A program made the translations under genes and the position numbers. Shown here piece by piece: positions 1 to 7,174 of a DNA stretch of 11,221 nt; positions within the stretch are counted from its first letter, which is position 1, and each line of letters opens with the position of its first letter. The notes beneath the pieces are model-generated. The model did not search any database, was not told the origin of the DNA, and worked only from the letters and a program-made list of their open reading frames with translations. The stretch spans positions 1 to 11,221 of the forward strand of contig JAJYMP010000595.1 of assembly GCA_021786915.1 (NCBI GenBank), in the 5' to 3' direction. The stretch comes from Chloroflexota bacterium (GTDB lineage: Bacteria > Chloroflexota > Limnocylindria > Limnocylindrales > CSP1-4).

Positions 1-108
1 GCGATCCGGGCGCTGAAGCGCCGGATCAGCGACGAGATCTACCGCCGGATGCGTCACGATGAGCGCCTCCGGGCGACCCCGCGGGCAGCCCTCGCGGCGG
101 CCGCTTGA
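1..108 (+). CDS. C-terminal end of a probable IS110-family transposase (5' end outside window)
   Basis: An open frame enters from the left edge in frame 1 and ends at TGA 106-108, giving 35 residues. They begin AIRALKRRISDEIYRRM and finish in an alanine-rich tail. The basic helix pattern A-[IL]-R-x-L-K-R-x-[IL]-x-x-x-[IVF]-[YF]-R is what I know from the C-termini of IS110-family (DEDD plus serine, bridge-RNA-guided) transposases. The catalytic region lies outside the window, so neither activity nor intactness can be judged. The frame stops only 14 bp before thrC, which would put an insertion-sequence right end almost against the thrC ribosome-binding site. IS110 elements lack terminal inverted repeats, so no boundary can be read from the sequence. 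It could instead be the end of another basic helical protein. The identification rests on a short motif only. Confidence 0.5.
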   Translation, partial: AIRALKRRISDEIYRRMRHDERLRATPRAALAAAA

Positions 109-122
109 CATAGGAGCATCCG

Positions 123-1649
123 ATGCGCTATCTGGACACGCGCGGCCTGGCTGACCGACCCCGCACGTTCACCGAGGCCGTCCTCGAGGGGATCGCCCCG
201 GGTGGCGGCCTGTTCGTACCCGAGGCCCTGCCCACCCTGAGCCTCGGCGAGGTCGACGCGCTCGCCGGCCTCCCCTACCCCGAGCGCGCCGAGCGCGTCC
301 TGACACGGTTCGAGCCGGATCTGACGCCCGAGGTGCTGCGCGCGGCCATCACCGGCGCCTACGGCCCGCAATTCGACGATCCCGCCGTCGCGCCCGTCCG
401 CGACCTCGGCGCCGGCCGCCACGTCCTCGAGCTGTGGCACGGGCCGACGCTCGCATTCAAGGACATGGCGCTCCAGTTGATGCCTCGGCTGTTCTCCGCC
501 TCGATCGAGCGCGCGGCATCCGTGGAAGGCCAAGGACGGGAGTACCTGATCCTCGTCGCCACCAGCGGCGACACCGGCGCGGCGGCGCTCGAGGGCTTCG
601 CGGACCGCGAGCACACGAAGGTCGCCGTGCTCTTCCCTGAGGCCGGCGTCTCAACGCTCCAGGAACGCCAGATGACGACGCGCCCCGGCGCCAACGTGAA
701 CGTGCTGCGCGTCGGGGGCGACTTCGACGCGTGCCAGACCGCGGTCAAGCGCGTGTTCGAGGATGCGGCCTTCGCGGCAGAACTGGACGCTCAGCACCGG
801 ATCGCGCTGTCCTCGGCGAACTCGATCAACTGGGGCCGCCTGCTGCCGCAGGTCGTCTACTACCTCTCGGCCTGCGCCGACCTGCGGGCCAGCGGCGGGC
901 TGCGCGACGGCGAGCTGCTTGACGTCTGCGTGCCCACCGGCAACTTCGGCAACGTGCTCGCGGCCTGGTACGCGCGCCGGATGGGCGCCCCGATCGGGCA
1001 GCTGATCTGCGCGAGCAACCGCAACAACGTGCTCGCGGACTTCATCACGACCGGCGTCTACGACATCAGCACCCGGGCGTTGGTCAGGACGCCCTCGCCG
1101 TCGATGGACATCCTGGTCTCGAGCAACCTCGAGCGGCTCCTGTTCGACCTCACCGGCGACCCGGAGCGGGTCCGCGGCTGGATGGCCGACCTGCGGGCGA
1201 GCGGGCGGTTCGAGGTGGACGCGACAACCCTGGGGCGCCTCCACGAGAGCTTTGCCGGCGACTGGGTGGACGACGCCACGTGCCTTGCGACCATTGCGGA
1301 GGTCCAGCGCGAACGCGGCTACCTGCTCGACCCCCACACCGCAGTCGCGTGGAAGGTGGCGGAGCGGCTGGGCGAGGACCGGCCGGCGCTGATCGTGGCG
1401 ACCGCGCACTGGGGCAAGTTCGCGGGCGACGTGATGCGCGCACTGACCGGCCAGTCGCCCGATGCGCCGATGCCGACGGGTGACGCCGAACTGGCGCTGG
1501 TTCGCGAGGTCCCGAACCTCGCCCCCGGCGCGGCGATCCCCCCGCAGCTCGCGGCAGTCCTGCGCCGCCCGGTGCGCTTCGAGGGGCGGATCGACGGGAC
1601 CCGCGACGCCCTCGAGGCGGCGCTGCGCGACTGGCTCGCCGCGAGCTGA
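123..1649 (+). CDS. thrC: Threonine synthase (PLP-dependent, long ThrC form)
   Basis: Converts O-phospho-L-homoserine and water to L-threonine and phosphate, the last step of threonine biosynthesis, in the cytosol. The protein has 508 residues. The N-terminal family signature is present (MRYLDTRG, then APGGGLFVPE at about 25-34). The PLP lysine is K113 in HGPTLAFKDMALQ. The phosphate-binding and cofactor loops are SGDTG (148-152) and PTGNFGN (271-277), with SANSINWGRLLPQ at 231-243 between them. This is the E. coli/yeast-type long form, longer than the 428 residues of E. coli ThrC and close to yeast. ATG 123 is supported by AGGAG at 112-116 with a 6-nt spacer. No hom or thrB gene lies in the window, so it is not seen in a classic thr operon; its left neighbour is a transposase-like end. 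All key motifs look intact. Confidence 0.96.
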   Translation: MRYLDTRGLADRPRTFTEAVLEGIAPGGGLFVPEALPTLSLGEVDALAGLPYPERAERVLTRFEPDLTPEVLRAAITGAYGPQFDDPAVAPVRDLGAGRHVLELWHGPTLAFKDMALQLMPRLFSASIERAASVEGQGREYLILVATSGDTGAAALEGFADREHTKVAVLFPEAGVSTLQERQMTTRPGANVNVLRVGGDFDACQTAVKRVFEDAAFAAELDAQHRIALSSANSINWGRLLPQVVYYLSACADLRASGGLRDGELLDVCVPTGNFGNVLAAWYARRMGAPIGQLICASNRNNVLADFITTGVYDISTRALVRTPSPSMDILVSSNLERLLFDLTGDPERVRGWMADLRASGRFEVDATTLGRLHESFAGDWVDDATCLATIAEVQRERGYLLDPHTAVAWKVAERLGEDRPALIVATAHWGKFAGDVMRALTGQSPDAPMPTGDAELALVREVPNLAPGAAIPPQLAAVLRRPVRFEGRIDGTRDALEAALRDWLAAS

Positions 1650-1650
1650 G

Positions 1651-1677
1651 CTCGGGCGCACGGCGCCGGGCGCCGAG
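1651..1677 (+). terminator. Candidate stem-loop after thrC, no U-tract
   Basis: Starting 2 nt after the thrC stop, CTCG and GCGC (1651-1654, 1656-1659) pair with GCGC and CGAG (1670-1677). This gives 8 bp with one bulged G and a 10-nt loop that contains the palindrome GGCGCC. No T-run follows, so it is at best a weak or Rho-assisted terminator, or an mRNA 3'-end stabiliser. GC-rich DNA forms such stems by chance, so confidence is low. Confidence 0.3.
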
Positions 1678-1694
1678 TCACTCTCACGGCGCCC

Positions 1695-1847
1695 TGCCAG
1701 AACACGCCTCAGGCGAGTGCTCTCCGACCGCCCGTGCCGGAATACGCCTCCGGCGAGTGCCGCGGAACGATGAATGCCGGAACACCCCTGGCAGGGGTGT
1801 AACGCCAAGAGCGACCACATGCCACCCCCGTCAGGCGTGTTCGGGAA
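1695..1847. repeat. Cluster of four 26-bp imperfect palindromic repeats (REP-like)
   Basis: Three direct copies lie at 1695-1720, 1735-1760 and 1775-1800, exactly 40 bp apart (26-bp unit, 14-bp spacer). A fourth copy is inverted at 1822-1847. Copies 1 and 2 match at 23 of 26 positions; copies 1 and 3 at 17 of 26. Three of the four share the core GAACACGCCT or differ from it by one base, and all keep [CT]AC and GTG arms at the same spacing. Copy 3 is a perfect 8-bp hairpin, ACACCCCT-GGC-AGGGGTGT (1782-1800). The others form shorter or mismatched stems (for example CGCC/GGCG in copies 1 and 2). The cluster lies between thrC and the phosphohexomutase gene, outside any coding region I accept. It may be a REP/BIME-type dispersed repeat, an operator array or RNA hairpins; sequence alone does not decide. 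Confidence 0.7.
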
Positions 1848-1874
1848 GCCGAACTCGCCAGACCGCGGGCCCGC

Positions 1875-1880
1875 TATGCT
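1875..1880 (+). promoter_or_regulatory. Candidate -10 element upstream of the phosphohexomutase gene
   Basis: TATGCT within GCTATGCT is a good match to the TAnnnT -10 consensus and is the most A/T-rich spot in a GC-rich gap. It would give a leader of roughly 70 nt before GTG 1955. No convincing -35 box is visible 16-18 bp upstream. The inverted repeat copy ends 27 bp upstream, so the repeats could influence this promoter. Confidence 0.4.
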
Positions 1881-1954
1881 CCCGGTACTGCACCCGCCAC
1901 CCCATCCGGCGCCGCCAACCCCGCGGCCGCGCCGCGCCAACCCGAGGTACCGCC

Positions 1955-3436
1955 GTGACGTTCACCGTCGAGCCCCACCGATCGCCCACCATCGTCTTCG
2001 GGACGGACGGCTGGCGAGCCCGGATCGCCGAGGACTACACCTTCGAGTCCGTGCGCCGGTGTGCCGACGGCGTGGCCGAGTATGTCGAGGCCCGGGGCGA
2101 GCAGGCGAAGGGCGTGGTCATCGCTTTCGACCGGCGGTTCGCGTCCGAGCACTTCGCGGCGGCGGCGGCCGAGGTGCTGGCCGCGCGCGGCATCCCCGTC
2201 GCTCTCGCGACCCACGCCGTTCCCACCCAGATGTCGTCGCTCGAGGTGGTCCTGCGGGGCTCGGCCGCCGCCATCGTCATCACCGCCAGCCACAACCCGT
2301 GGACCGACAACGGCTTCAAGGTGAAGGCGCCGACCGGTGCCGCTGCGGGCGCCGACATCCTCAAGATCATCGAGGCGCAGATCGCGCGCAACGGGGATCT
2401 CGCGATCGAGCGCCGGCCGCTGGCCGATGCCGAGGCGGCAGGCCTGCTCGAGCGCTTCGACCCGTATGACGACTACGAGGCCCACGTCCGCAAGACGATC
2501 GACCTCGACCGGCTCCGCGACGCCGACGTGAGCGTGCTGGTGGAGCCGCTGTGGGGCGCCGGGGCGGGATGGATCAGCCGGCTCCTCGCGGGCGGGCGGA
2601 TCAGGGTCACCGAGCTCCACCTCGAGCGCAACCCGTACTTCGGCGGGGTCAACCCGGAGCCCATCGCCCCGAACATCGACGAGGCCCTCGCGCGCCTGGC
2701 CGGCGGCGGCTTCGACCTGGGCCTGATGCTCGACGGCGATGCCGACCGGGCGGGGGCAGCCGACGAGAAGGGCACGTTCATCCACCAGCTCGAAGTCACG
2801 GGCCTGCTCGCCTACTACCTCGCCGAGCACCGCGGCATGCGAGAGCCCGTGGTCAGCAGCGTCAACAACACGTCCATGGTCGGGCGCCTGGGCGAGCGCT
2901 ACGGCTTCGAGGTCCACGAGGTTCCGGTGGGCTTCAAGTTCATCGGGCCCAAGATGATCGAGACGGGCGCGATGCTCGGCGGCGAGGAATCGGGCGGATT
3001 CGGCTTTGGAGCCCACCTCCCCGAGCGTGACGGGGTCTACGCCGACCTGATGCTCCTGGACCTCTTCCTCCGCGAGCGCGAGCGCGGCGTGTGGCCCGTG
3101 TCCAGGGCGATGGAGCGCTTCCACGAGATCGCCGGGCCCTCGTACTACCTGCGGACGGACCTGCACTTCGAGCGGGCGGGCTACGACGCGGTCAAGCGGC
3201 GCATCGTGGAGGGGCTCCGCGAGGCGGCGCCGACGACCCTCGCCGGGCAGGCCGTCGTCCGCACGCAGGAGCTCTCGACCCACGACGGCTACAAGTTCTT
3301 CGTCGCCGACGGCTCGTGGGTGATGATCCGGACGTCGGGCACGGAACCGCTCTGCCGGGTCTATGCCGAGGCGACCTCGGCGGCGATCCGCGACCAGCTC
3401 CTCGTGGACGGCGAGACGCTGGCCCGCGGCGGCTGA
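1955..3436 (+). CDS. Phosphoglucomutase/phosphomannomutase family protein (alpha-D-phosphohexomutase)
   Basis: Interconverts hexose 1- and 6-phosphates (glucose or mannose) through a phosphoserine enzyme and a bisphosphate intermediate. It acts in the cytosol, supplying sugar nucleotides for glycogen, trehalose and envelope glycans. The start is GTG 1955, preceded by GAGG (1944-1947, 7-nt spacer), giving 493 residues. The open frame continues upstream to 1757, but that stretch is low-complexity and overlaps the repeats. Domain landmarks in order are FGTDGWR (15-21), the catalytic serine loop TASHNPW (S112), the metal-binding loop DGDADR (260-265), the sugar-binding loop GGEESGGFGF (342-351) and the phosphate-binding loop RTSGTEP (459-465). 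All four active-site loops are intact and the length is normal for the family. The sequence does not settle glucose versus mannose specificity. Its neighbour, an NADH dehydrogenase 104 bp downstream, is functionally unrelated. Confidence 0.92.
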   Translation: MTFTVEPHRSPTIVFGTDGWRARIAEDYTFESVRRCADGVAEYVEARGEQAKGVVIAFDRRFASEHFAAAAAEVLAARGIPVALATHAVPTQMSSLEVVLRGSAAAIVITASHNPWTDNGFKVKAPTGAAAGADILKIIEAQIARNGDLAIERRPLADAEAAGLLERFDPYDDYEAHVRKTIDLDRLRDADVSVLVEPLWGAGAGWISRLLAGGRIRVTELHLERNPYFGGVNPEPIAPNIDEALARLAGGGFDLGLMLDGDADRAGAADEKGTFIHQLEVTGLLAYYLAEHRGMREPVVSSVNNTSMVGRLGERYGFEVHEVPVGFKFIGPKMIETGAMLGGEESGGFGFGAHLPERDGVYADLMLLDLFLRERERGVWPVSRAMERFHEIAGPSYYLRTDLHFERAGYDAVKRRIVEGLREAAPTTLAGQAVVRTQELSTHDGYKFFVADGSWVMIRTSGTEPLCRVYAEATSAAIRDQLLVDGETLARGG

Positions 3437-3441
3437 CCGGA

Positions 3442-3457
3442 GCCGCGTCCGCGCGGC
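3442..3457 (+). terminator. Candidate short stem-loop after the phosphohexomutase gene
   Basis: GCCGCG (3442-3447) and CGCGGC (3452-3457) form a perfect 6-bp stem with a TCCG tetraloop, starting 6 nt after the stop codon. TCCG is a UNCG-type loop, which is often stable in RNA. No U-tract follows. It may be a terminator or transcript-end stabiliser, or chance in GC-rich sequence. Confidence 0.3.
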
Positions 3458-3540
3458 GCACGGCCCCGACCGACCCGCACCCAGGTCGCGACCCGGTCGC
3501 AGCCGTCCCCGCGCGGGATCCGTGCGACGATGGCGCCGCC

Positions 3541-4962
3541 ATGTCTCCGCATCGCGTGCTGATCATCGGCGGCGGCTTCGGCGGGCTCAACGCCGCCCGC
3601 GTCCTGGGCCGTGACCCCCGGGTCACCGTCACCCTCGTGGACCGCCGCAACTTCCACACCTTCCAGCCCCTGCTCTACCAGGTCGCCACCGGCGCCATCT
3701 CCCCGGGCGACATCGCGCAGCCCTTGCGCTCGATCCTGCGCAAGCGCCGGAACACGAGCGTGCTCCTGGGCGAGGCGGTGGGCATCGACGTCGGGCGCCG
3801 CGAGGTGCTGCTGTCCGACGGCGGCCCGGTGGGCTACGACACGCTGATCGTCGCCACCGGTGCGCGCCACTCGTACCTCGGCAACGACCAGTGGGCACCC
3901 AACGCGCCGGGCCTCAAGTCCATCGACGACGCCCTCGAGATCCGCCGCCGGATCCTGATCGCGTTCGAGGCCGCCGAGCGCGAGCAGAACCTCGAGCGCC
4001 GCGAGGAGTGGATGACGTTCGTGGTGATCGGCGGCGGGCCCACCGGCGTGGAGCTGGCTGGCGCCATGGGCGAGATCGCCAACGACACCCTCAAGCGGGA
4101 CTTCCGCTCGATCCACTCGCCGGACGCCCGGATCATCCTCGTCGAGGCGCTGGACCGGATCCTGCCGCCCTACCCGCCCGACCGCTCCGTTTCGGCCGCC
4201 CGCCAGCTGGCCAGGCTGGGCGTCGACGTGCGCACGGGCACTCGCGTCATCGACGTCGACTCCCACAAGGTCACCGTCGTCCACAACGGCGCCCAGGAGA
4301 CGATCCCCGCGCGCACCACGCTGTGGGCAGCGGGCGTCCAGGCGTCCACCTTCGTCCGTCGCGTGGCGGAGGCGACGGGCGCCCAGACCGACCGCGCCGG
4401 CCGGATCCTCGTCGGCCGCGACCTCACCGTGCCGGGCCACCCCGAGATCATCGCGCTCGGCGACGCCGCAGTGCAGCCGTGGAAGGATGGCCGGCCGGTG
4501 CCGGGCGTCGCGCAGGGCGCCATCCAGTCGGGCCGCTGGGCGGGTCGATCCGTCCTCGCCCGCCTCGATAGTCGCCCGCCGGGAACGTTCCGCTACCGGG
4601 ACAAGGGCGACGTGGCGGTCATCGGGCGGCTCCGCGGCGTGACGAACATCGGCTGGCTCGGGCCGCTCGGGCGGCAGGGCGGGTTCGTCGCCTGGGTGAT
4701 GTGGCTCGGGATCCACATCTTCTACCTGATCGGCTTCGCCAATCGCATCGTGGTCATGGTCCGCTGGGCGTGGAGCTTCTTCACGAGCGGTCGCGGGACG
4801 AGGCTGATCACCGGCACGCCGCTCCTGCCGCCCATCGAGGAGCCGGCGCCCCCGGCCTGGACGGCGCCGGCACCGTCGCCGATGGCCGCGCTCCCGTCGG
4901 AACGGGGAAGCGGAGCCGGCCGCGGGCGCGAGGCGGATGGCGACGCGCGTCAGCCGACGTAG
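3541..4962 (+). CDS. ndh: Type II NADH dehydrogenase (NDH-2, FAD-dependent NADH:quinone oxidoreductase)
   Basis: A single-subunit, non-proton-pumping enzyme that passes electrons from NADH through FAD to membrane quinone at the inner face of the cytoplasmic membrane. It has 473 residues. The FAD Rossmann motif GGGFGG is at 10-15, followed by FHTFQPLLYQVATG (38-51), typical of NDH-2. The NADH-binding motif GGGPTGVE is at 164-171 and the second FAD motif ALGDAA at 305-310. The quinone-site segment AQGAIQSG is at 324-331. A hydrophobic and amphipathic stretch rich in Trp, Ile and Val (about 383-415) is the expected membrane anchor, followed by a Pro/Ala-rich tail. No clear Shine-Dalgarno precedes ATG 3541; GACGAT at 3526-3531 may be a -10 for a leaderless or very short-leader message. 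The 3' end overlaps the convergent hybrid kinase gene by 13 bp. Sulfide:quinone reductase-like relatives are less likely because the NDH-2 motifs match throughout. Confidence 0.93.
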   Translation: MSPHRVLIIGGGFGGLNAARVLGRDPRVTVTLVDRRNFHTFQPLLYQVATGAISPGDIAQPLRSILRKRRNTSVLLGEAVGIDVGRREVLLSDGGPVGYDTLIVATGARHSYLGNDQWAPNAPGLKSIDDALEIRRRILIAFEAAEREQNLERREEWMTFVVIGGGPTGVELAGAMGEIANDTLKRDFRSIHSPDARIILVEALDRILPPYPPDRSVSAARQLARLGVDVRTGTRVIDVDSHKVTVVHNGAQETIPARTTLWAAGVQASTFVRRVAEATGAQTDRAGRILVGRDLTVPGHPEIIALGDAAVQPWKDGRPVPGVAQGAIQSGRWAGRSVLARLDSRPPGTFRYRDKGDVAVIGRLRGVTNIGWLGPLGRQGGFVAWVMWLGIHIFYLIGFANRIVVMVRWAWSFFTSGRGTRLITGTPLLPPIEEPAPPAWTAPAPSPMAALPSERGSGAGRGREADGDARQPT

Positions 4963-6542
4963 ACCCGGTCGTCGAGCAGGCTGCGCACCCGGCCGAGCAG
5001 CTGGTCGGCCGTGAACGGCTTCGCGATGAAGTCCGCGACCGCGCCGCCGAGGCCCTGGTAGGCCGCCGACTGCTCCGCATAGCCCGACATGCACAGGACC
5101 CGGAGGCCCGCGACGCGGTCGAGCATGATCGCCGCGAGCTCGGGGCCCGAGAGGTCGGGCATCACCATGTCGGTCAGGAGCAGGTCCACCGTCTCGAGAT
5201 CCGCGGCCGGCAGGAAGAGCGCGGTGTGCGGGTCCTGCGCGACGAGCACGTGGTAGCCGGCCCGGTCCAGCACGCGGGCGATGAGGCTCCGGATCGCGGG
5301 CTCGTCCTCGACCAGGAGGACGGTCTCGGTACCCCCGGCCACAACGGGTCGCTCGCGATCCGCCCGCGGCGTGGCCGCCCGGTCCACGCGCGGCAGGTAC
5401 ACCTTGAAGCTGGTGCCGCGGCCCACTTCGCTGTACGCCCAGACGTGGCCGCCGGCCTGCGTGACGATGCCGTGGACCGTGGCGAGGCCGAGACCCGTGC
5501 CGTGCTCGGGACCCTTCGTCGTGAAGAACGGGTGGAACATGTGCGAGAGCGTGTCCGTGTCCATCCCCCCGCCGGTGTCGCTGACGGCGAGGAGCACGAA
5601 CCGGCCGGGGGTGACGCCGGCGTGCTGGCTCGCGTAGACCTCGTCGAGCTGGACGTTCGCGGTCTCGATGGTCAGGCGTCCGCCGCCCGGCATCGCGTCT
5701 CTGGCGTTCGTGGCGAGGTTGACGAGCACCTGCTCAAGCTGGCCGGGGTCCGCGAGCACACGAGCCAGGTCGCCGTGCAGGACGGTCTCGAGGTGGACGT
5801 TCTCCCCGATGAGCCGCCTGAGCATCGGCGCGATCTCGACCACGACCGCGTTGAGGTCCACGACCTCGGGGCGGAGGACCTGCTTGCGGCTGAAGGCAAT
5901 GAGCTGCCGGACCAGCGCGGCGCCCCGGTCGGCGGCGGCCACGATCTCCTCCACGTCGCCCTCGGCGGTGTCGTCGCCCTCCACCGCATCGCGCAGCATC
6001 CCCGCGTAGCCGAGGATCGCTGCGAGCAGGTTGTTGAAGTCGTGGGCGATCCCCGCCGACAGCTGCCCGAGCGCCTCGAGCCGCTGGATCCGCGCCACCT
6101 GGGCCTCGAGCGCTCGTTCCCGGCTGCGGTCCCGGGCGACCGCAACCATGCCGGAGAGGGTGCCGTCGCCCCCCGTCGTCGGGGTCAGCGCCCACTCGGC
6201 CTCGAACGTCCGCCCGTCCGCGGTCCACGCCGGGTGCGAGCCGGACCATGGGCTCCCGCGCTCGATAGCCGCGGGGAGGCCGCCGCTGGCGGGGCCGCCG
6301 AACAGGACGGCTGGGGTGCGGCCGTAGAGCTCGTCGCGGTTGAAGCCGCTCATCGTGAGCAGGGCGCCGTTCGCGTAGCTGACCCGCCTGGCGGCGTCGA
6401 GCACCAGCACACCGTCACTCGACTGCTCGATGGCGGTGACGAGCCGATCGTGCTCGGCTGCGGCACGCTCGACGGACCGCGCGGTCGCCCGTCCGGCGGC
6501 GTCTCGACGCCCTCTGCTCGTCAGGGTCGTGTCGGTCGTCAC
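4950..6542 (-). CDS. Soluble hybrid histidine kinase: PAS, HisKA, HATPase and C-terminal receiver
   Basis: A 530-residue signalling protein without a membrane segment, so presumably cytosolic. A PAS domain spans about 32-145 (EQSSDGVLVLDAARRVSYAN at 39-58). The dimerisation/phospho-acceptor helix carries H167 in GIAHDFNNLLAAILGY, the HDFNN type common in hybrid kinases. The ATPase domain shows its N box (LVNLATNARDAM, N279), G1 box DTGGGM (322-327) and G2 box GTGLGLA (348-354). The C-terminal receiver (about 406-526) has the acidic pocket EDE (411-413), phospho-acceptor D458 in LTDMVMPD, S486 and K508 in IAKPF. All catalytic residues are present. A GTG start at 6540-6542 is used; GAGGAG lies upstream on this strand, but with a rather long 12-nt spacer, so the start is uncertain by a few codons. 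No dedicated response regulator is adjacent; the fused receiver suggests a phosphorelay or autoregulation. The ligand of the PAS domain is unknown. Confidence 0.9.
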   Translation of the reverse strand: MTTDTTLTSRGRRDAAGRATARSVERAAAEHDRLVTAIEQSSDGVLVLDAARRVSYANGALLTMSGFNRDELYGRTPAVLFGGPASGGLPAAIERGSPWSGSHPAWTADGRTFEAEWALTPTTGGDGTLSGMVAVARDRSRERALEAQVARIQRLEALGQLSAGIAHDFNNLLAAILGYAGMLRDAVEGDDTAEGDVEEIVAAADRGAALVRQLIAFSRKQVLRPEVVDLNAVVVEIAPMLRRLIGENVHLETVLHGDLARVLADPGQLEQVLVNLATNARDAMPGGGRLTIETANVQLDEVYASQHAGVTPGRFVLLAVSDTGGGMDTDTLSHMFHPFFTTKGPEHGTGLGLATVHGIVTQAGGHVWAYSEVGRGTSFKVYLPRVDRAATPRADRERPVVAGGTETVLLVEDEPAIRSLIARVLDRAGYHVLVAQDPHTALFLPAADLETVDLLLTDMVMPDLSGPELAAIMLDRVAGLRVLCMSGYAEQSAAYQGLGGAVADFIAKPFTADQLLGRVRSLLDDRVYVG

Positions 6543-6658
6543 GAGTCTCGACGTCTCCTCGCCGGCGGGCTCGCCACCGGATGCGTGCAGCCAGCAGACG
6601 GCGCCCGCCGGGCTTCAGGATGGGACCGGTGGACGTCCGATCGCACCCCCCATGACGA

Positions 6659-6679
6659 GGGGATCGGCGGGATCACCCC
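6659..6679 (+). other. Stem-loop in the divergent gap between hybrid kinase and metallopeptidase
   Basis: The 217-bp gap (6543-6759) must hold the promoters of both divergent genes. Within it GGGGATC (6659-6665) pairs with GATC-A-CCCC (6671-6679), giving 7-8 bp with one bulged A and a GGCGG loop. It could be an operator half-site pair or an RNA hairpin, or chance. No other structure in the gap is convincing apart from the -10 element next to the metallopeptidase gene. Confidence 0.25.
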
Positions 6680-6746
6680 GACCCTGAAGCGGGGGGCTGG
6701 TCGTGGCCTCGACAGCCGGCGGGGCGACATGCGACGGCCGCGACGG

Positions 6747-6752
6747 TAACCT
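6747..6752 (+). promoter_or_regulatory. Candidate -10 of a leaderless promoter for the metallopeptidase gene
   Basis: TAACCT fits TAnnnT and ends 7 nt before ATG 6760, so transcription would begin at or next to the start codon. No Shine-Dalgarno is present between the hexamer and the start, as expected for a leaderless mRNA. The same 7-nt geometry appears before the response-regulator gene. No clear -35 is visible. Confidence 0.45.
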
Positions 6753-6759
6753 CACCGGC

Positions 6760-7149
6760 ATGGACGCGATGCTCCCGGATATCGACGAGGCGACGTTCGA
6801 GGACTGGGTGTTCGACGCGCTCGACGAGCTGCCCGAGGCGTTCCGGGCCGGGCTCGGATCGCTGGCGGTGCTGATCGAGGACGAGCCGACGGCCGAGCAG
6901 CTCACGCGCCTGGGCGTACCCGGGATGTACGGCCTGTTCGAGGGCGTCCACCGCGCCGTGCTTGGGGCCGACCTGAGCCTCCAGCCGTCGAAGATCACCA
7001 TCTTCCGCGGCCCGTGCCTGCGGTCGGCGGTGACCGCGGAGGGGGTCCGCCAGCGCGTGCGCGAGACCGTGCGCCACGAGGCGGCGCACCAGCTCGGGAT
7101 CTCGGACGCGCGACTCCGCGAGCTCGAGCGCGAACGCGGCGCGAGCTGA
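6760..7149 (+). CDS. Small zincin-like metallopeptidase family protein (minimal HExxHxxGxxD type)
   Basis: A 129-residue single-domain protein resembling the bacterial 'metallopeptidase family' / Zincin_1 group (PF06262-like). That group opens with a [ED]-x-F-E-x-x-V-x-[DE]-A-L-D-x-L-P segment, here ATFEDWVFDALDELP at 11-25. It continues with VLIEDEP (37-43), a GLFEGV turn (58-63) and a C-terminal zinc site. The zinc motif is HEAAHQLGISD: H106, E107, H110 and probable third ligand D116, a metzincin-like spacing. Members are soluble cytosolic proteins whose substrates are mostly unknown, so a specific function cannot be given. ATG 6760 is chosen over a start 57 bp upstream because the family N-terminus begins here and a -10-like hexamer sits 7 nt before it. 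It lies directly ahead of the two-component genes (25-bp gap), but that gap carries its own promoter-like element. Confidence 0.85.
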   Translation: MDAMLPDIDEATFEDWVFDALDELPEAFRAGLGSLAVLIEDEPTAEQLTRLGVPGMYGLFEGVHRAVLGADLSLQPSKITIFRGPCLRSAVTAEGVRQRVRETVRHEAAHQLGISDARLRELERERGAS

Positions 7150-7161
7150 GCGCGCCAGGGC

Positions 7162-7167
7162 GATACT
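7162..7167 (+). promoter_or_regulatory. Candidate -10 of a leaderless promoter for the response-regulator operon
   Basis: GATACT ends 7 nt before GTG 7175, the same distance as TAACCT from the metallopeptidase ATG. It lies in the short gap after the metallopeptidase stop (7147-7149). There is no Shine-Dalgarno immediately before GTG 7175, consistent with leaderless initiation. It matches three of the six TATAAT positions, including the conserved A and final T. Confidence 0.4.
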
Positions 7168-7174
7168 CGACCCC

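Noticed and set aside
1695..1800. Three repeats at a constant 40-bp period, considered as a CRISPR array
   Set aside because: The spacers are only 14 bp, the repeats differ at many positions, one further copy is inverted, and no cas genes are present.
1757..1954. N-terminal extension of the phosphohexomutase frame upstream to 1757
   Set aside because: The extension is low-complexity, overlaps the palindromic repeats and the likely promoter, and is not part of the family; GTG 1955 has a ribosome-binding site and gives the standard N-terminus.
4582..4591. Perfect palindrome GGAACGTTCC as an operator
   Set aside because: It lies deep inside the NADH dehydrogenase coding region, is a single copy, and codes for ordinary residues; a 10-bp palindrome is expected by chance in a window this size.
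3361..5094. Long open frame on the minus strand (577 codons), and similar long antisense frames at 651-1940 and 1874-3283
   Set aside because: These mirror confidently assigned plus-strand genes in GC-rich DNA, lack recognisable domains, and have the Arg/Ala/Gly/Pro bias of antisense frames.
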